A DNA stretch of 42,621 nt, taken from assembly GCA_030152565.1 (NCBI GenBank), contig JASLJE010000045.1, forward strand, positions 1 to 42,621, in the 5' to 3' direction. Within the stretch, counting starts at the first letter, position 1, and each line of letters begins with the position of its first letter. The notes beneath the pieces were generated by a model. The model saw nothing but the letters and a program-made list of their open reading frames with translations. It did no database searches and had not been told where the DNA came from. The position numbers were made by a program, and so were the translations under genes. The DNA comes from Peptoniphilaceae bacterium (GTDB taxonomy: Bacteria; Bacillota; Clostridia; Tissierellales; Peptoniphilaceae). This document shows positions 14,716 to 24,007 of this stretch, in pieces.

Positions 14716-15954
14716 TTATTGGAAATCACCATTTAAATATCTAAAGAAGGCTTCGTCACACCAGATAGGCTTACTTGCTATATCCAAACTTGGATCTAGT
14801 TTCTTAAAGCCCTTTTCAAAGTTTTCCTTGTCATCAATCATGGTAAAGGAGTGAAGTTCATAGCCGTCCTTAGAAATAATGTTGTGAACTATTTCTTCAT
14901 AGCCTTCCCCCATCTCACTTTCTGAAGTGTATAGAGGTTGCCACCAGGAACCGTATAAAAGTCCTTCTCCATCAGGATTTTCATCATCTTTCTTGGCGTA
15001 TTTATTAATTAAACCATCAAACTTTTCCTTGTCTTCTAGCTTGTCAAATTCTAAAAGCAAATCAAATTCCAAGGCGTGAGCCAAGTATAAATCTTCATTT
15101 ACCTTTACTACCTCATAGCTTTCAGTTGGTTCAGGAATTGGACCCCAATCCAACATATATTGGAAAACAGATGTCTTTGGTTCTATTTGTATTTTAGCAT
15201 CCATATCTTCCTTATTTAATAAGGCTATCAACTGGTTGGCATGCTTTATATCACTATGGCCATACTTTAAGGTTTTATCTGGATTAAAGTTAGCATTATA
15301 GCCCTTGTATTTAATATTATAACCAGTAGAAATCTTTTCTGAAATTGCCTTGGTTCCTAGCTTGGCCAAATCCATACCTGTAAAGAAGCTGGCCTGATTA
15401 AAGCTTCTATTTATCTTTTCATAGATGTCCTTGTCCTTGGCATGGCCTATAAAGTTTGATGCCTTACCCCTGATGGCTAAAACCTTATAGCTCAACTTGT
15501 TTAAGAAGTCCAAGTCCTTCTTCTCATCTTTTTCATTTATAAAGCTATCTACTGCCTCTGGGTTTAAGTCTAAAACTTGAATTAAACTTGCTATATACTT
15601 TTTATCCTCATCAGCTGTGTTTTCTGGATAGTTGATCTTTCCTGTTAAGTTTTCAACTTCCTTGTCATCCAAGGTATTGGAAAATTCTACAAATCCTGCC
15701 TTGTCTAAGGCTAGTCTTAAAATATTAAGTCTTTCATTTTCCCCAAGCTCTACTGGATTTTCTTCCTCACCTAAGATAACTTCCAAGTCCTTTGAAAACT
15801 TTTCTTGGTCTATCTTTTCAATTGGATCCATATAGAAGGAAAAATCTTCTATTCTTTCTTCTTCTAAGCTACCAACCTCTTCCTTGGTTCCACAGGCTCC
15901 TAAGCTTAATAGGGCCACTAGTAAAAATATTAATAGTTTTTTGTTTTGTCTCAT
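14716..15954 (-). CDS. Hypothetical lipoprotein, 412 aa
   Basis: A signal peptide (MRQNKKLLIFLLVALLSLGAC) carries the lipobox SLGAC. The mature protein is acidic and mostly helical in its first half, with a second half rich in aromatic residues (DWGPIPEPTESYEVVKV, LLYGSWWQPLYTSE) that looks like a separate beta-rich domain. I do not recognise a family. An in-frame ATG exists four codons earlier, but GGGGGA directly upstream makes the ATG at 15954 the better start. Its promoter is an extended -10 behind two 15-bp direct repeats, so it is probably controlled by an activator. Nothing shows the substrate or partner. Confidence 0.78.
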   Translation of the reverse strand: MRQNKKLLIFLLVALLSLGACGTKEEVGSLEEERIEDFSFYMDPIEKIDQEKFSKDLEVILGEEENPVELGENERLNILRLALDKAGFVEFSNTLDDKEVENLTGKINYPENTADEDKKYIASLIQVLDLNPEAVDSFINEKDEKKDLDFLNKLSYKVLAIRGKASNFIGHAKDKDIYEKINRSFNQASFFTGMDLAKLGTKAISEKISTGYNIKYKGYNANFNPDKTLKYGHSDIKHANQLIALLNKEDMDAKIQIEPKTSVFQYMLDWGPIPEPTESYEVVKVNEDLYLAHALEFDLLLEFDKLEDKEKFDGLINKYAKKDDENPDGEGLLYGSWWQPLYTSESEMGEGYEEIVHNIISKDGYELHSFTMIDDKENFEKGFKKLDPSLDIASKPIWCDEAFFRYLNGDFQ

Positions 15955-15996
15955 ATTTTCCCCCATAGTAATTTTAGTAAACTATCTTCCGAAAAC

Positions 15997-16047
15997 ATTA
16001 TAACACAAATTGTGGTTATTTGTTGTTTTTTATGTGGTTATTTGTTG
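15997..16047 (-). promoter_or_regulatory. Promoter with two 15-bp direct repeats two helix turns apart
   Basis: Minus-strand extended -10 TGtTATAAT (15997-16005) has no good -35 hexamer. Directly upstream, CAACAAATAACCACA occurs twice exactly (16011-16025 and 16033-16047), start to start 22 bp. The nearer copy covers the -35 position. This is the layout of a class II activator site. Confidence 0.55.
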
Positions 16048-16052
16048 ATTTG

Positions 16053-19000
16053 TTAATTTACCCTTCTAAGACTTGATCTTCTTATTATAGTTTCTGGTAT
16101 TTCATGGTCCATTTTAAGGACCATTTCTATAGGATTACTCCCCTCATGGGACACATATCTAGCTCTTCCCAAGAAGATATAAGGGGCCGCATGTCCATAT
16201 TGGTTTTTGTTTTCCCTGACAAAAAGTAGGATCTTGTGGTTAGGGTCTTCTGATAGGTATCTTCTCCCCGTATTAGATGTAAGGCTGGTAGTTGTTTGAG
16301 ACTCCCAATTAAAGTACTTGGAATTTATAGCATAGTCATTGTACATGGTCGTGGGTAGGTAGTCTTCCTCATTCTTATTTATAGTAATGAAAAACAAGTC
16401 TGTATGCTTGTCTTCCACATATAGGACTCCCTGCCTAATAGGATACCTATAGTCCTCCCTAGTCTTCCCAAAGGCCACCATCACATCCTGTAGGCTGTAG
16501 GAGGCATAGATATCCAAAGGTATCTGGTCATCTTCATAGGAAAGCTCCATATTTTCCACACTGGCCAGGTTAAGGTCTATTAAGTCCACTAGCTCTTCCT
16601 TGATGGATCTATTATTAGTCTTAAGCCTTTCTAGATAATAGCCATACCCCTGGTCTGCCACATCTGCCCAAAGGCAGTAGTGAAACATACCCAACATCTT
16701 TCTCTCTTGGTAATTAAGCTTTTCCAGGTCCACATCCTCTTTTAAAAGTCTTTTATAGAAGCTTAAAAGCCTATAGGAGTCAACTCCTTCCATCCTTCTA
16801 AGTCCAGCCTTAAGCTTGTCCAAATCATCGGCTTTAAAATCTTCTAGCCTTCCAACCTGATTTAGTAATTCATAAAAAGAATATCTGGAATAAAACCTCT
16901 TCTTGTCCAAATCATAGTTTTTAAAAAAGTTACCAAGGCTTAGGCCATCACTGAAGTTATAGTCATAGTTTTCTATCATTTTTCTTAGATCATTAACATT
17001 AAAGATTGCCGACCTAATATTGTCCAAAATATATTCCTTAGCCACTTTCTCCATCCTAATGTGGCAACCTGCTGGCATATTGGGAAAGTCGTCTCTTATT
17101 TCCTTTTCTATACTTCTAGATGTCCTTCCTGTCAGGGCCCTATATTTAAAGGCAAAGTCATAGTTGGCATGGGCATGGCCTACAAAATCTAGGACGGTTA
17201 AAACTTCCTTGTTCTCATCTAGTCTTAAACCTCTTCCCAACTGTTGGATAAAAATAGTCAAGGATTCTGTAGGCCTTAAGAACAAGATGGTATCAACACT
17301 GGGAAGGTCTACCCCCTCATTAAAAAGATCCACTGTAAATATACATCTTATCTCACCTGCTAGAAGCTGATTTTTTATTTTTATCCTATCCTGTCTATCC
17401 ACCCTAGAATGTAGGGCTTTTGAAGGTATATTTAACTTGTTAAAGGCCTGGGCCATAAAATCAGCATGGTCAATACTGACACAAAAACCTAGGGCCTTAA
17501 AACCTTCCATGTCCTTTAGGTACCTTTCCATAGCCCCCACTATAGTGTTAATCCTTTGCTGGTCCTTAGTATAGACTCTTTCTAATTGACTTATGTCGTA
17601 ACCCCCTGCTGTCCACTTAAGATTGGCCAGGTCAACAGAATCTGTAACTGCAAAATAGTGGAAGGGACAAAGTAGCTTTCTATCTATAGCATCATAAAGT
17701 CTAATCTCTGAAGCCAGCCTATTATTGAAATAGGACTTAATATCCTTGCCATCCATTCTTTCAGGTGTGGCCGTAAGTCCTAAGAGAATATAAGGGTCTA
17801 GATAGGATAGGACCTTATCATAGGATGAGGCTGCCGAGTGGTGGGTCTCATCAATAACCACATAGTCAAAATAATCTCTTTTAAAGTCCTTATATCTATC
17901 TTGTGATACCAGGCTTTGAATGGATACAAAAACATGGTTATAGTCGCTGGGAAGCTGGCCGTCAACCCATAATTCTCCAAAGTTTTGATCCTTTAAAACA
18001 TTTCTAAAACTAAAAAGTGCCTGTTCTAAAATCTCTTTTCTATGGGCTACAAAAAGTAGTCTTAAATCTTTTTTAGCCAGGGCCCTCTTATAGTCAAAGG
18101 CTGCAAGTAGGGTCTTACCTGTACCAGTAGCCGCCACTACTAGGTTTTTATAAGATCCATAAACTTCCCTTTCCCTGGTTAATTCCTCAAGGATTTGCCT
18201 CTGGTGGGAAAAGGGTTTTAAATCAAAAAATACATGGTCTAGCTCCCTGGTCACGGTGGACTTAAGGGCTCTTTTAAGAAGTTTTTGATCTTGGTCTTGT
18301 TCTGGGTCAAACCTTATAAAGTCATCATCATTCCAATAGCTGGTATAGGTGGCTACCAGTTTTTTTATAACATCTGGACTAGTATACTCTGATACCTTAA
18401 GATTCCACTCTAGACCATTGGACATGGCTGGATTGGAAATATTTGACGATCCTATATAGGCTGTACTAAAACCTGTTTTCCTCTTAAAATAATAGGCCTT
18501 GGCATGGAGCCTAGTCCTCTTAGTATCGTAGGATATTTTAACCTCTGTATTGTCTAGCTTGGCCAGTTCTACTATGGCCTTATAGTCTGATGCTCCCATG
18601 TAGGAGGTGGTAATTATCCTTAGCTTCTTGTCCTTAGTAAACTCCTTAAGATCATCATAGATAAGCCTAAGTCCACTATACTTGATAAAAGACACTAGAA
18701 AATATATTTCATCTGCTGTCTTTATCTCCCTAGAAAACTCACTTTCCAGGGAAGGTCCATCTGATCCTGTAAATAAAATTGTATTAGCTATAGAAGTTCT
18801 AGGCCTGTTTTCAGCCAGGTAGTCCAACTTGTCCTCTTCCTCTGAAAAGGCTAGTAACTCTACTGGATCATCTTTTTCATAGTAGAAGTCTTCCAAATCT
18901 AGGGATTCATTTAATTTTTTTATATAGGCCCTTTTCTCCTCATCATCAGCTATAGAGGATAACTTGGCCCTGATCTTCCTATCAAAGTTCAAGGATAAAT

Positions 19001-19106
19001 TCTTGTCCAGGTCACTTTTATCAAGTTTTCTCAGCCTGGAATTATCCCTACTTAGTTTTTTCCTATCTCTTATATCAATTATTTTTTCATAAATTCCATC
19101 TTCCAT
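16053..19106 (-). CDS. PLD-like nuclease / superfamily 2 helicase / DUF3427 protein
   Basis: A 1017-aa multidomain enzyme. An acidic N-terminus (about 1-105) is followed by a phospholipase D-like domain (about 105-265) with HAKAYYF (His201, Lys203) and GSSN (219-222), the HxK...GSxN half-motif of PLD nucleases. An SF2 helicase core follows (about 295-680): Walker A ATGTGKT (326-332), DETHH (419-423), TATPER (445-450) and QQLGRGLR. The rest (about 690-1017) is the DUF3427 region. The order PLD-helicase-DUF3427 is well known and such genes occur in defence neighbourhoods, but no partner gene (methylase, kinase, reverse transcriptase) is next to it; a lone role in defence or DNA repair is inference. 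It lies between lipoprotein genes. GAGG before the ATG supports the start. Confidence 0.92.
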   Translation of the reverse strand: MEDGIYEKIIDIRDRKKLSRDNSRLRKLDKSDLDKNLSLNFDRKIRAKLSSIADDEEKRAYIKKLNESLDLEDFYYEKDDPVELLAFSEEEDKLDYLAENRPRTSIANTILFTGSDGPSLESEFSREIKTADEIYFLVSFIKYSGLRLIYDDLKEFTKDKKLRIITTSYMGASDYKAIVELAKLDNTEVKISYDTKRTRLHAKAYYFKRKTGFSTAYIGSSNISNPAMSNGLEWNLKVSEYTSPDVIKKLVATYTSYWNDDDFIRFDPEQDQDQKLLKRALKSTVTRELDHVFFDLKPFSHQRQILEELTREREVYGSYKNLVVAATGTGKTLLAAFDYKRALAKKDLRLLFVAHRKEILEQALFSFRNVLKDQNFGELWVDGQLPSDYNHVFVSIQSLVSQDRYKDFKRDYFDYVVIDETHHSAASSYDKVLSYLDPYILLGLTATPERMDGKDIKSYFNNRLASEIRLYDAIDRKLLCPFHYFAVTDSVDLANLKWTAGGYDISQLERVYTKDQQRINTIVGAMERYLKDMEGFKALGFCVSIDHADFMAQAFNKLNIPSKALHSRVDRQDRIKIKNQLLAGEIRCIFTVDLFNEGVDLPSVDTILFLRPTESLTIFIQQLGRGLRLDENKEVLTVLDFVGHAHANYDFAFKYRALTGRTSRSIEKEIRDDFPNMPAGCHIRMEKVAKEYILDNIRSAIFNVNDLRKMIENYDYNFSDGLSLGNFFKNYDLDKKRFYSRYSFYELLNQVGRLEDFKADDLDKLKAGLRRMEGVDSYRLLSFYKRLLKEDVDLEKLNYQERKMLGMFHYCLWADVADQGYGYYLERLKTNNRSIKEELVDLIDLNLASVENMELSYEDDQIPLDIYASYSLQDVMVAFGKTREDYRYPIRQGVLYVEDKHTDLFFITINKNEEDYLPTTMYNDYAINSKYFNWESQTTTSLTSNTGRRYLSEDPNHKILLFVRENKNQYGHAAPYIFLGRARYVSHEGSNPIEMVLKMDHEIPETIIRRSSLRRVN

Positions 19107-19180
19107 ATTAACCTCATTTATCTTATATATAATTATTTTTTTCTATATATATGATCATATCAGATTTGTAAAAAAGATCA

Positions 19181-19206
19181 TAAAAAAAGAGACCTAAGTC
19201 TCTTTT
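19181..19206 (-). terminator. Intrinsic terminator after the 609-aa lipoprotein gene
   Basis: AAAAGAGAC (19185-19193) pairs with GTCTCTTTT (19198-19206) around CTAA; the upstream A-run gives the U-tract on the minus strand. The stop codon (19194-19196) is in the loop. Confidence 0.85.
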
Positions 19207-21023
19207 ATCAGCTTGACTGGCCTAGTTATGGCCAATCTATTTTGTCTAATATTGTAGATAAGTTCAAATTTAACCTGGTAGCCTTCACCTCTTACAAGGG
19301 CATAAAACTCACCAGCCTCAACCCTAAAATACATGGGTTCAAAATACTTATACTCTCTTGGAGTATCTGACAGGTTGGGTGAATAATAGACCCTGGAATT
19401 TTCCAGCCTACCATCCTTGCCCCTGCTAGTTACAAGAAGCATCTCTAGAAGGGTCTCATTTTCCAACTTGACCAGGTCTAATCTAGGCTGGCTGGCACTT
19501 TTACCACAGCCTATCTTGGTTTTCTTGTCACTTCCATACCTGGTAAAATATATTTCATACTTATCTTCTGGCCTATATTCTAGATAAAAGACTCCCTTGT
19601 AAAGGTCACTTTTATAGCTGGCCTTATTATCCTGCCAAACCAGTTGATCTCCTAGGAAAACATAGCTATCATCCTTGTTTTTTAGGCTTAGTTCCATCTG
19701 ACCAATCCTGGCTAGAAAATCTTTTTCTAGAAGATAATCTCTTTCCTTGTCATCCAGGTTTTCATAGAAAACTTCTGGGTCTAAGTTTTTTACCCTACTT
19801 CTTTCGTCTGAGTCAATGGCCAGCTTAGTATCTCCTGCCACTACATAGAACCTAGGGTCATCCCCTTCTTCCTTCTCATAACTTATAGTCTTATAGAAGG
19901 CCTCGTCATCCTTCTTATAGTAAAGAGGGATGGTCACCAACTTATTATCCACCTGCCAATAGTAGGGAGCAAAGTAGGGATAGTCAACTAAAAGCCTTTC
20001 CAATTCATAAAGGTCTTCTATATTTATCTTCTCCTGGCTTTTTTCTATCTGGGTCGCCTCTAGGGGAAAGAGTTTATTGGACTTGGCCCCCCTAAAAGAT
20101 CTGGCCATCAAATTCTCCATGGTCAAGTCTTTTTCCAATTCAAAACCTTGACTAGCCTCTTCCAAGTCGTTGGCATAAGATAGGGAGTCACCATCTGTAT
20201 CAAACCTAATATAGCTTACAAATCCCTTGCCATTTAAATCCAAGAGGTTTAAAACCACCTGGTTATTGGCATATCTATATATGGAAAATACCAGTCTATT
20301 ATTTTTTTCTAAAACTTCTAAAACCTTGTTGGCATGCTCGTACTTTCTAAACTGATCCAGGTTAATGGCCTGGCCTCCATGGCTTATAAGTCCACCCACA
20401 TCCAGGTTTACATAGGAATCCTGAATGGTTACTTGATTGGAGTTTACCTCCTTGATTTCTAGAAGATCAGCCTCTCTAGGATCATATTTTTGCAGTTCAA
20501 ACAAACTGTCATTATTAACATACTTTATTTGATATTTCCCAGTAACTTGTTTTTTAAAAGACACTATAGGATATCTTTCCTCTATCATCTTAATATTGGT
20601 TCCCATTACTGTTACTAATTTTATCTGCGGAAAGTCTTTGTCCTGATTGGAAAGGACTAGAACACTTCCCTTGTCATTGGTAAAAGTTTCTTCCCAGCTA
20701 TAGTCAGCATAGCGAGGATCTATATTTACCTTGTCCAAGGAATTTTCTGTAAACAGGTAAAAACATGGATCAGTTTCCCTATCCTGTCCATTTAAATATA
20801 TTAGAAATTCTTCCTTTCCATCTGAACTAAAGTCCCCCCATAATCCTTGGTCTAAGAATTTCTCATCCTTTAATTCTAATAAGACCTTGGCCTCAATCTT
20901 TTCCCTAGCATTTCTTTCATCTTTTCCTTCTTCCTGGCCACCTATGTCTTCTGGCTTTATTTCTTGGCAGGCTGATAGGGCTAGGACTAGACTGAGAACA
21001 AGAATAACAAATTTTTTTCTCAT
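19194..21023 (-). CDS. Hypothetical large lipoprotein, 609 aa
   Basis: A signal peptide (MRKKFVILVLSLVLALSAC) carries the lipobox ALSAC (Cys19). The mature protein is mainly beta in character with short repeats such as LWGDFSSDGKEEFLIYLNG and LNLLDLNGKGFVSYIRFDTDGD. The D-x-[SN]-x-DG/NG pattern recalls calcium-binding FG-GAP-like propeller blades, but the match is too loose for a firm domain call. I recognise no family and see no enzyme motif. It is transcribed alone, ends at a clear terminator and is followed by the PLD-helicase gene. It is one of four lipoproteins of unknown role between 13.2 and 21.0 kb. Confidence 0.78.
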   Translation of the reverse strand: MRKKFVILVLSLVLALSACQEIKPEDIGGQEEGKDERNAREKIEAKVLLELKDEKFLDQGLWGDFSSDGKEEFLIYLNGQDRETDPCFYLFTENSLDKVNIDPRYADYSWEETFTNDKGSVLVLSNQDKDFPQIKLVTVMGTNIKMIEERYPIVSFKKQVTGKYQIKYVNNDSLFELQKYDPREADLLEIKEVNSNQVTIQDSYVNLDVGGLISHGGQAINLDQFRKYEHANKVLEVLEKNNRLVFSIYRYANNQVVLNLLDLNGKGFVSYIRFDTDGDSLSYANDLEEASQGFELEKDLTMENLMARSFRGAKSNKLFPLEATQIEKSQEKINIEDLYELERLLVDYPYFAPYYWQVDNKLVTIPLYYKKDDEAFYKTISYEKEEGDDPRFYVVAGDTKLAIDSDERSRVKNLDPEVFYENLDDKERDYLLEKDFLARIGQMELSLKNKDDSYVFLGDQLVWQDNKASYKSDLYKGVFYLEYRPEDKYEIYFTRYGSDKKTKIGCGKSASQPRLDLVKLENETLLEMLLVTSRGKDGRLENSRVYYSPNLSDTPREYKYFEPMYFRVEAGEFYALVRGEGYQVKFELIYNIRQNRLAITRPVKLIKET

Positions 21024-21222
21024 CCTATCCTTCCATTCTTTATCTTTCTATTTATATTCTACATGATAGTGGTTTTTAATACCATATGATAGGTCCAAAA
21101 TAAAAGATTGAATCTTCTTTTATTTTATAGTAAGATGATAACTGATTTTAAAAAACACTAGTCAAATAATGAATTAGCATATACAATAGTCTAGTATATT
21201 TAAAACAAATAAAGGAGGGCTT

Positions 21223-22617
21223 ATGGCATTTGATAAGAAGAAAAGATATTTAAAAGACACGTTTAGAGTTGCCATACCTAGTATAGTAGAACATATAGCC
21301 AATGTTATTGTAGGTTTTGCAGATACAATCATGGTTGCGGTTCTCGGTACAGCAGCGACAGCTTCTGTGGGAATAAATGCTACTATTACCTGGTTTTTAC
21401 TGGCATGCTCAACTTTATTTGCAGTTGGAACAACTGTTCAAGTGGCCCAAAGCATTGGAGCCAACAATGAAAAGAGAGCTAAGAGGGCTACCATAAATGG
21501 TTTATCCAGTGGACTTATAGCCTTTACCATAATTTTTATTATAACCTTTCTACTGGCTAAATTTATACCTGGCTGGTTGGGAGCTGATGGCGAGATAATG
21601 GACGATGCTGTTACCTACTTGAGAATATGGAGCCTATCAATTATCCCCATGTTTACCGGTATTGTAGCCTCTAGTGTACTTAGGGCGATTGGAAACACCA
21701 AGGTTCCCATGATGGTGGCATTTTTTATTAATATTCTAAATATAATAGGAAACTTTTTACTTATATATGATACTAGGACAGTTACCCTACCCCTTACTAA
21801 TTATTCTTTTAGGCTTTGGGGGGCTAATTTGGGAGTTACTGGAGCTGCCATATCAACAGCTATGGCCAACTCACTAGGTGGGATTATCATGGTTACCCTG
21901 CTTTTTAATGGGTCCCAAAAAATCCACCTGCATTTTAGCGACTTGTTCAAGTTTGAAAAGGTCCTATTAAAGCATATAAATAAGACCGGTACTCCTGCTG
22001 CAGGTCAAGACATGGTAACTAACTTTGGCCAGGTTCTATATCAAAAGATGGTATCGACCCTGGGAACAATCCAAATAGCAGCCCATCACTTGGCAACTAC
22101 AGCAGAATCACTTTCCTACATGCCAGCAGCTGGTTTCTCAGTTGCAGCTACAACTCTTGTAGGCCAAGCCCTAGGGGCAGGAAATAAGGAAGATGCGGAA
22201 AACTACGGCAAGATCTGCTTTGAACTTTCTATACTGGCCGGTATTATAAGTGGTATTTTACTTTATATCTTCCCTAGACAATTGATGAGTTTGTTTTCCA
22301 ATGATCCGGCAGTTATTGAAGAGGGTGTTGGAGCACTAAAGATAATAGCCTTTGTCCAACCCATGTTTAACTCCTCTATTGTTCTTACTGGAGTCCTAAC
22401 CGGAGCTGGAGATACTAAGGTTCCCCTATACGCTTCCCTAGGCGGTATGTGGTTTGTAAGGCTTATAGCAGCCTATCTATTTATCAATGTATTCAACTTG
22501 GGACTTAGAGGGGCCTGGATGGGAATGTTTTTAGATTTGGCCTTTAGATTTGTTATTGTCTTTATAAGATATATTAAAAAAGAATGGCTTAATGCTGAAA
22601 TAATAGTTGACGATTAA
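21223..22617 (+). CDS. MATE-family efflux transporter
   Basis: A 464-aa integral membrane exporter with about twelve transmembrane segments in two similar halves. Typical features are IPSIVEHIANVIVGFADTIMV in segment 1, the VQVAQSIGANNEKRAKRATI loop after segment 2, SSVLRAIGNTKVPM between the halves, and the equivalent GVLTGAGDTKVPLY in the second half. MATE proteins exchange Na+ or H+ for cationic drugs or metabolites. An AAGGAGGG site supports the ATG at 21223. It is a single-gene unit ending in a perfect palindromic terminator. The substrate is not predictable. Confidence 0.95.
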   Translation: MAFDKKKRYLKDTFRVAIPSIVEHIANVIVGFADTIMVAVLGTAATASVGINATITWFLLACSTLFAVGTTVQVAQSIGANNEKRAKRATINGLSSGLIAFTIIFIITFLLAKFIPGWLGADGEIMDDAVTYLRIWSLSIIPMFTGIVASSVLRAIGNTKVPMMVAFFINILNIIGNFLLIYDTRTVTLPLTNYSFRLWGANLGVTGAAISTAMANSLGGIIMVTLLFNGSQKIHLHFSDLFKFEKVLLKHINKTGTPAAGQDMVTNFGQVLYQKMVSTLGTIQIAAHHLATTAESLSYMPAAGFSVAATTLVGQALGAGNKEDAENYGKICFELSILAGIISGILLYIFPRQLMSLFSNDPAVIEEGVGALKIIAFVQPMFNSSIVLTGVLTGAGDTKVPLYASLGGMWFVRLIAAYLFINVFNLGLRGAWMGMFLDLAFRFVIVFIRYIKKEWLNAEIIVDD

Positions 22618-22641
22618 AAAAACCCTTTAAAGGGTTTTTTT
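22616..22641. terminator. Perfect 26-bp palindromic two-way terminator
   Basis: Seven A, CCCTTT, AAAGGG and seven T form an exact palindrome. The MATE stop codon (22615-22617) touches its left edge and the stop of the minus-strand small gene (22627-22629) is at its centre. Confidence 0.92.
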
Positions 22642-22833
22642 CTTTATCAATTTTGCCTGATCGCCCTCTATTTCAAATAAAATAAAGTCTGGATCACTGT
22701 AGACAGCCTCCTGGCCATAGGCAAAACTTCTATCTATAATCATTTCAAAATCACCTGTCAAAGGATCTAACTCAAAGACAGGACAGGTATCAAATCTCAC
22801 ATCTCCTATATAAATGGCCCTAAGTTTTTTCAT
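22627..22833 (-). CDS. Small hypothetical protein, 68 aa
   Basis: A short protein (MKKLRAIYIGDVRFDTCPVF at the start) with a beta-rich look, no signal peptide and no membrane segment. I do not recognise it. The frame can be opened further to a TTG at 22857, but the ATG at 22833 begins one base after the stop codon of the upstream small gene (TAG-T-ATG), so translation by coupling from that gene is more likely. The two make a small operon of orphan genes. The sequence reads like a short field descriptor (YIGDVRFDTCPVFELDPLTG), but no function can be given. Confidence 0.6.
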   Translation of the reverse strand: MKKLRAIYIGDVRFDTCPVFELDPLTGDFEMIIDRSFAYGQEAVYSDPDFILFEIEGDQAKLIKKKTL

Positions 22834-22834
22834 A

Positions 22835-23128
22835 CTAGCTATAAAACTCCTTGCCAAAATAGCAACCTATGGTCTGGTCATTGGCCAAATCCTTATACTG
22901 GGCCTTCCACAAGTATGGATTATTTATCTCTCTGTACTCTATGTTTTCATAGACTTTCTTGGATTCAGCCATAAAAGGTTCCTTTAGCATGATAAATAAG
23001 TGATCTCCAGACAACTGTCTATAGCCTCCAATAAAGGTATCTTCTACCCTATTTCCAGCCTCTAGTTCCCTGGTTAAAATCTTTCTCATATCATCTGAAA
23101 GCAAATTAATGTGCTTTATATGTTTCAT
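22835..23128 (-). CDS. Small hypothetical protein, 97 aa
   Basis: A cytosolic, mixed alpha/beta protein beginning MKHIKHINLLSDDMRKILTR and ending QTIGCYFGKEFYS. Not recognised. A GTG two codons earlier (23134) could also start it, but GGAG seven bases before the ATG at 23128 favours that. It is the first gene of a coupled pair with the 68-aa gene, reading away from the HAD gene. Both proteins are conservative in composition and codon use compared with the neighbours, so they look like real genes and not foreign DNA. Confidence 0.65.
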   Translation of the reverse strand: MKHIKHINLLSDDMRKILTRELEAGNRVEDTFIGGYRQLSGDHLFIMLKEPFMAESKKVYENIEYREINNPYLWKAQYKDLANDQTIGCYFGKEFYS

Positions 23129-23257
23129 TTCCACTCTCCAATATTTACTTTAACTTCCTAAGTCTATTTTATAGCATAATAGTATTTTATTCCAATATAG
23201 ATTAAACTAATAATAAGAAGAAGGGAAAGGGTTTACATATTAAGAATAGGAGGACTT

Positions 23258-24007
23258 ATGAAATTACTTGCCAGCGACTTTGATGGCAGTCTATATTTTA
23301 GGCAGAAAAAACCATCTATCAGTAAAAAAGATCTAGAAAGCATTAAAAGTTTTAGAAAAAAACATATTTTTGGCCTATCTACTGGCCGGTCTAGAGAGGC
23401 TCTTTTAAGTGAAACCAACGGACTTATAGACCTGGATTTTTACATATTAAATAATGGGGCCCTAATCCTGGACAAGGACTTATCCCCCTTATATGAAAAA
23501 GCCATGGATGTGAATCTGGTTAAAGAAATCCTAGGCTTATATAGCCAGGAAAAGTCTGTGGTTATTGGAGAGGATATTACCTATCTTTATCTTCATGACA
23601 AGGGACTTCAGACCACAAAAACCTGTATAATAAATGATTTTGACCAAATAGATGAAAAAAATATTCTAGGCTTTTCCATCAGTCTTTCAGATGAGAAAAA
23701 AGCCCAAAAGGTCTGCCAGGAAATAAATGATATGGACCTGGGCGTTAGGGCCTTTCAAAACCTAAGAGTGGTAGACTGTAGCCATGAAGAAAACTCCAAG
23801 GGCCTGGCCCTTCAAATCATCCAAGACCACTTTAAGATAAAAGATAAAAATATGGCAGCCATTGGCGATGCCTACAATGACCTACCCATGCTAGATTTGG
23901 TAGAAAATAGCTTTACCTTCCACCATGCAAAAGACCCGCTTAAGGCTAGGACCAAGTATGTGGTAGACTCGGTTAGCCAGGCCATAGAAATACTAAAGGA
24001 GGACTAG
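23258..24007 (+). CDS. HAD-IIB (Cof-like) hydrolase
   Basis: A 249-aa phosphatase of the Cof group. Motif I is SDFDGSLYF, with Ser where most relatives have Thr (DxDGT), an accepted variation. Motif II is in GLSTGRS, and motif IV is AAIGDAYNDLPML, the usual GDxxND form. The cap domain lies between. It is a second Cof-type enzyme in the window, only distantly like the one at 12.3-13.1 kb. AGGAGG supports the start. The gene stands alone; the C-terminal codons lie inside a hairpin that is probably the terminator shared with the convergent M42 peptidase gene. The substrate is unknown. Confidence 0.92.
   Translation: MKLLASDFDGSLYFRQKKPSISKKDLESIKSFRKKHIFGLSTGRSREALLSETNGLIDLDFYILNNGALILDKDLSPLYEKAMDVNLVKEILGLYSQEKSVVIGEDITYLYLHDKGLQTTKTCIINDFDQIDEKNILGFSISLSDEKKAQKVCQEINDMDLGVRAFQNLRVVDCSHEENSKGLALQIIQDHFKIKDKNMAAIGDAYNDLPMLDLVENSFTFHHAKDPLKARTKYVVDSVSQAIEILKED

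Noticed and set aside
19149..19160. Palindrome ATATGATCATAT upstream of the PLD-helicase gene
   Set aside because: Twelve-base AT palindromes are expected by chance in such AT-rich gaps, and no promoter is clearly placed around it.
21097..21126. 11-bp AT-only inverted repeat before the MATE gene
   Set aside because: Made almost wholly of A and T, no gene ends here that would need a terminator; no support for a role.
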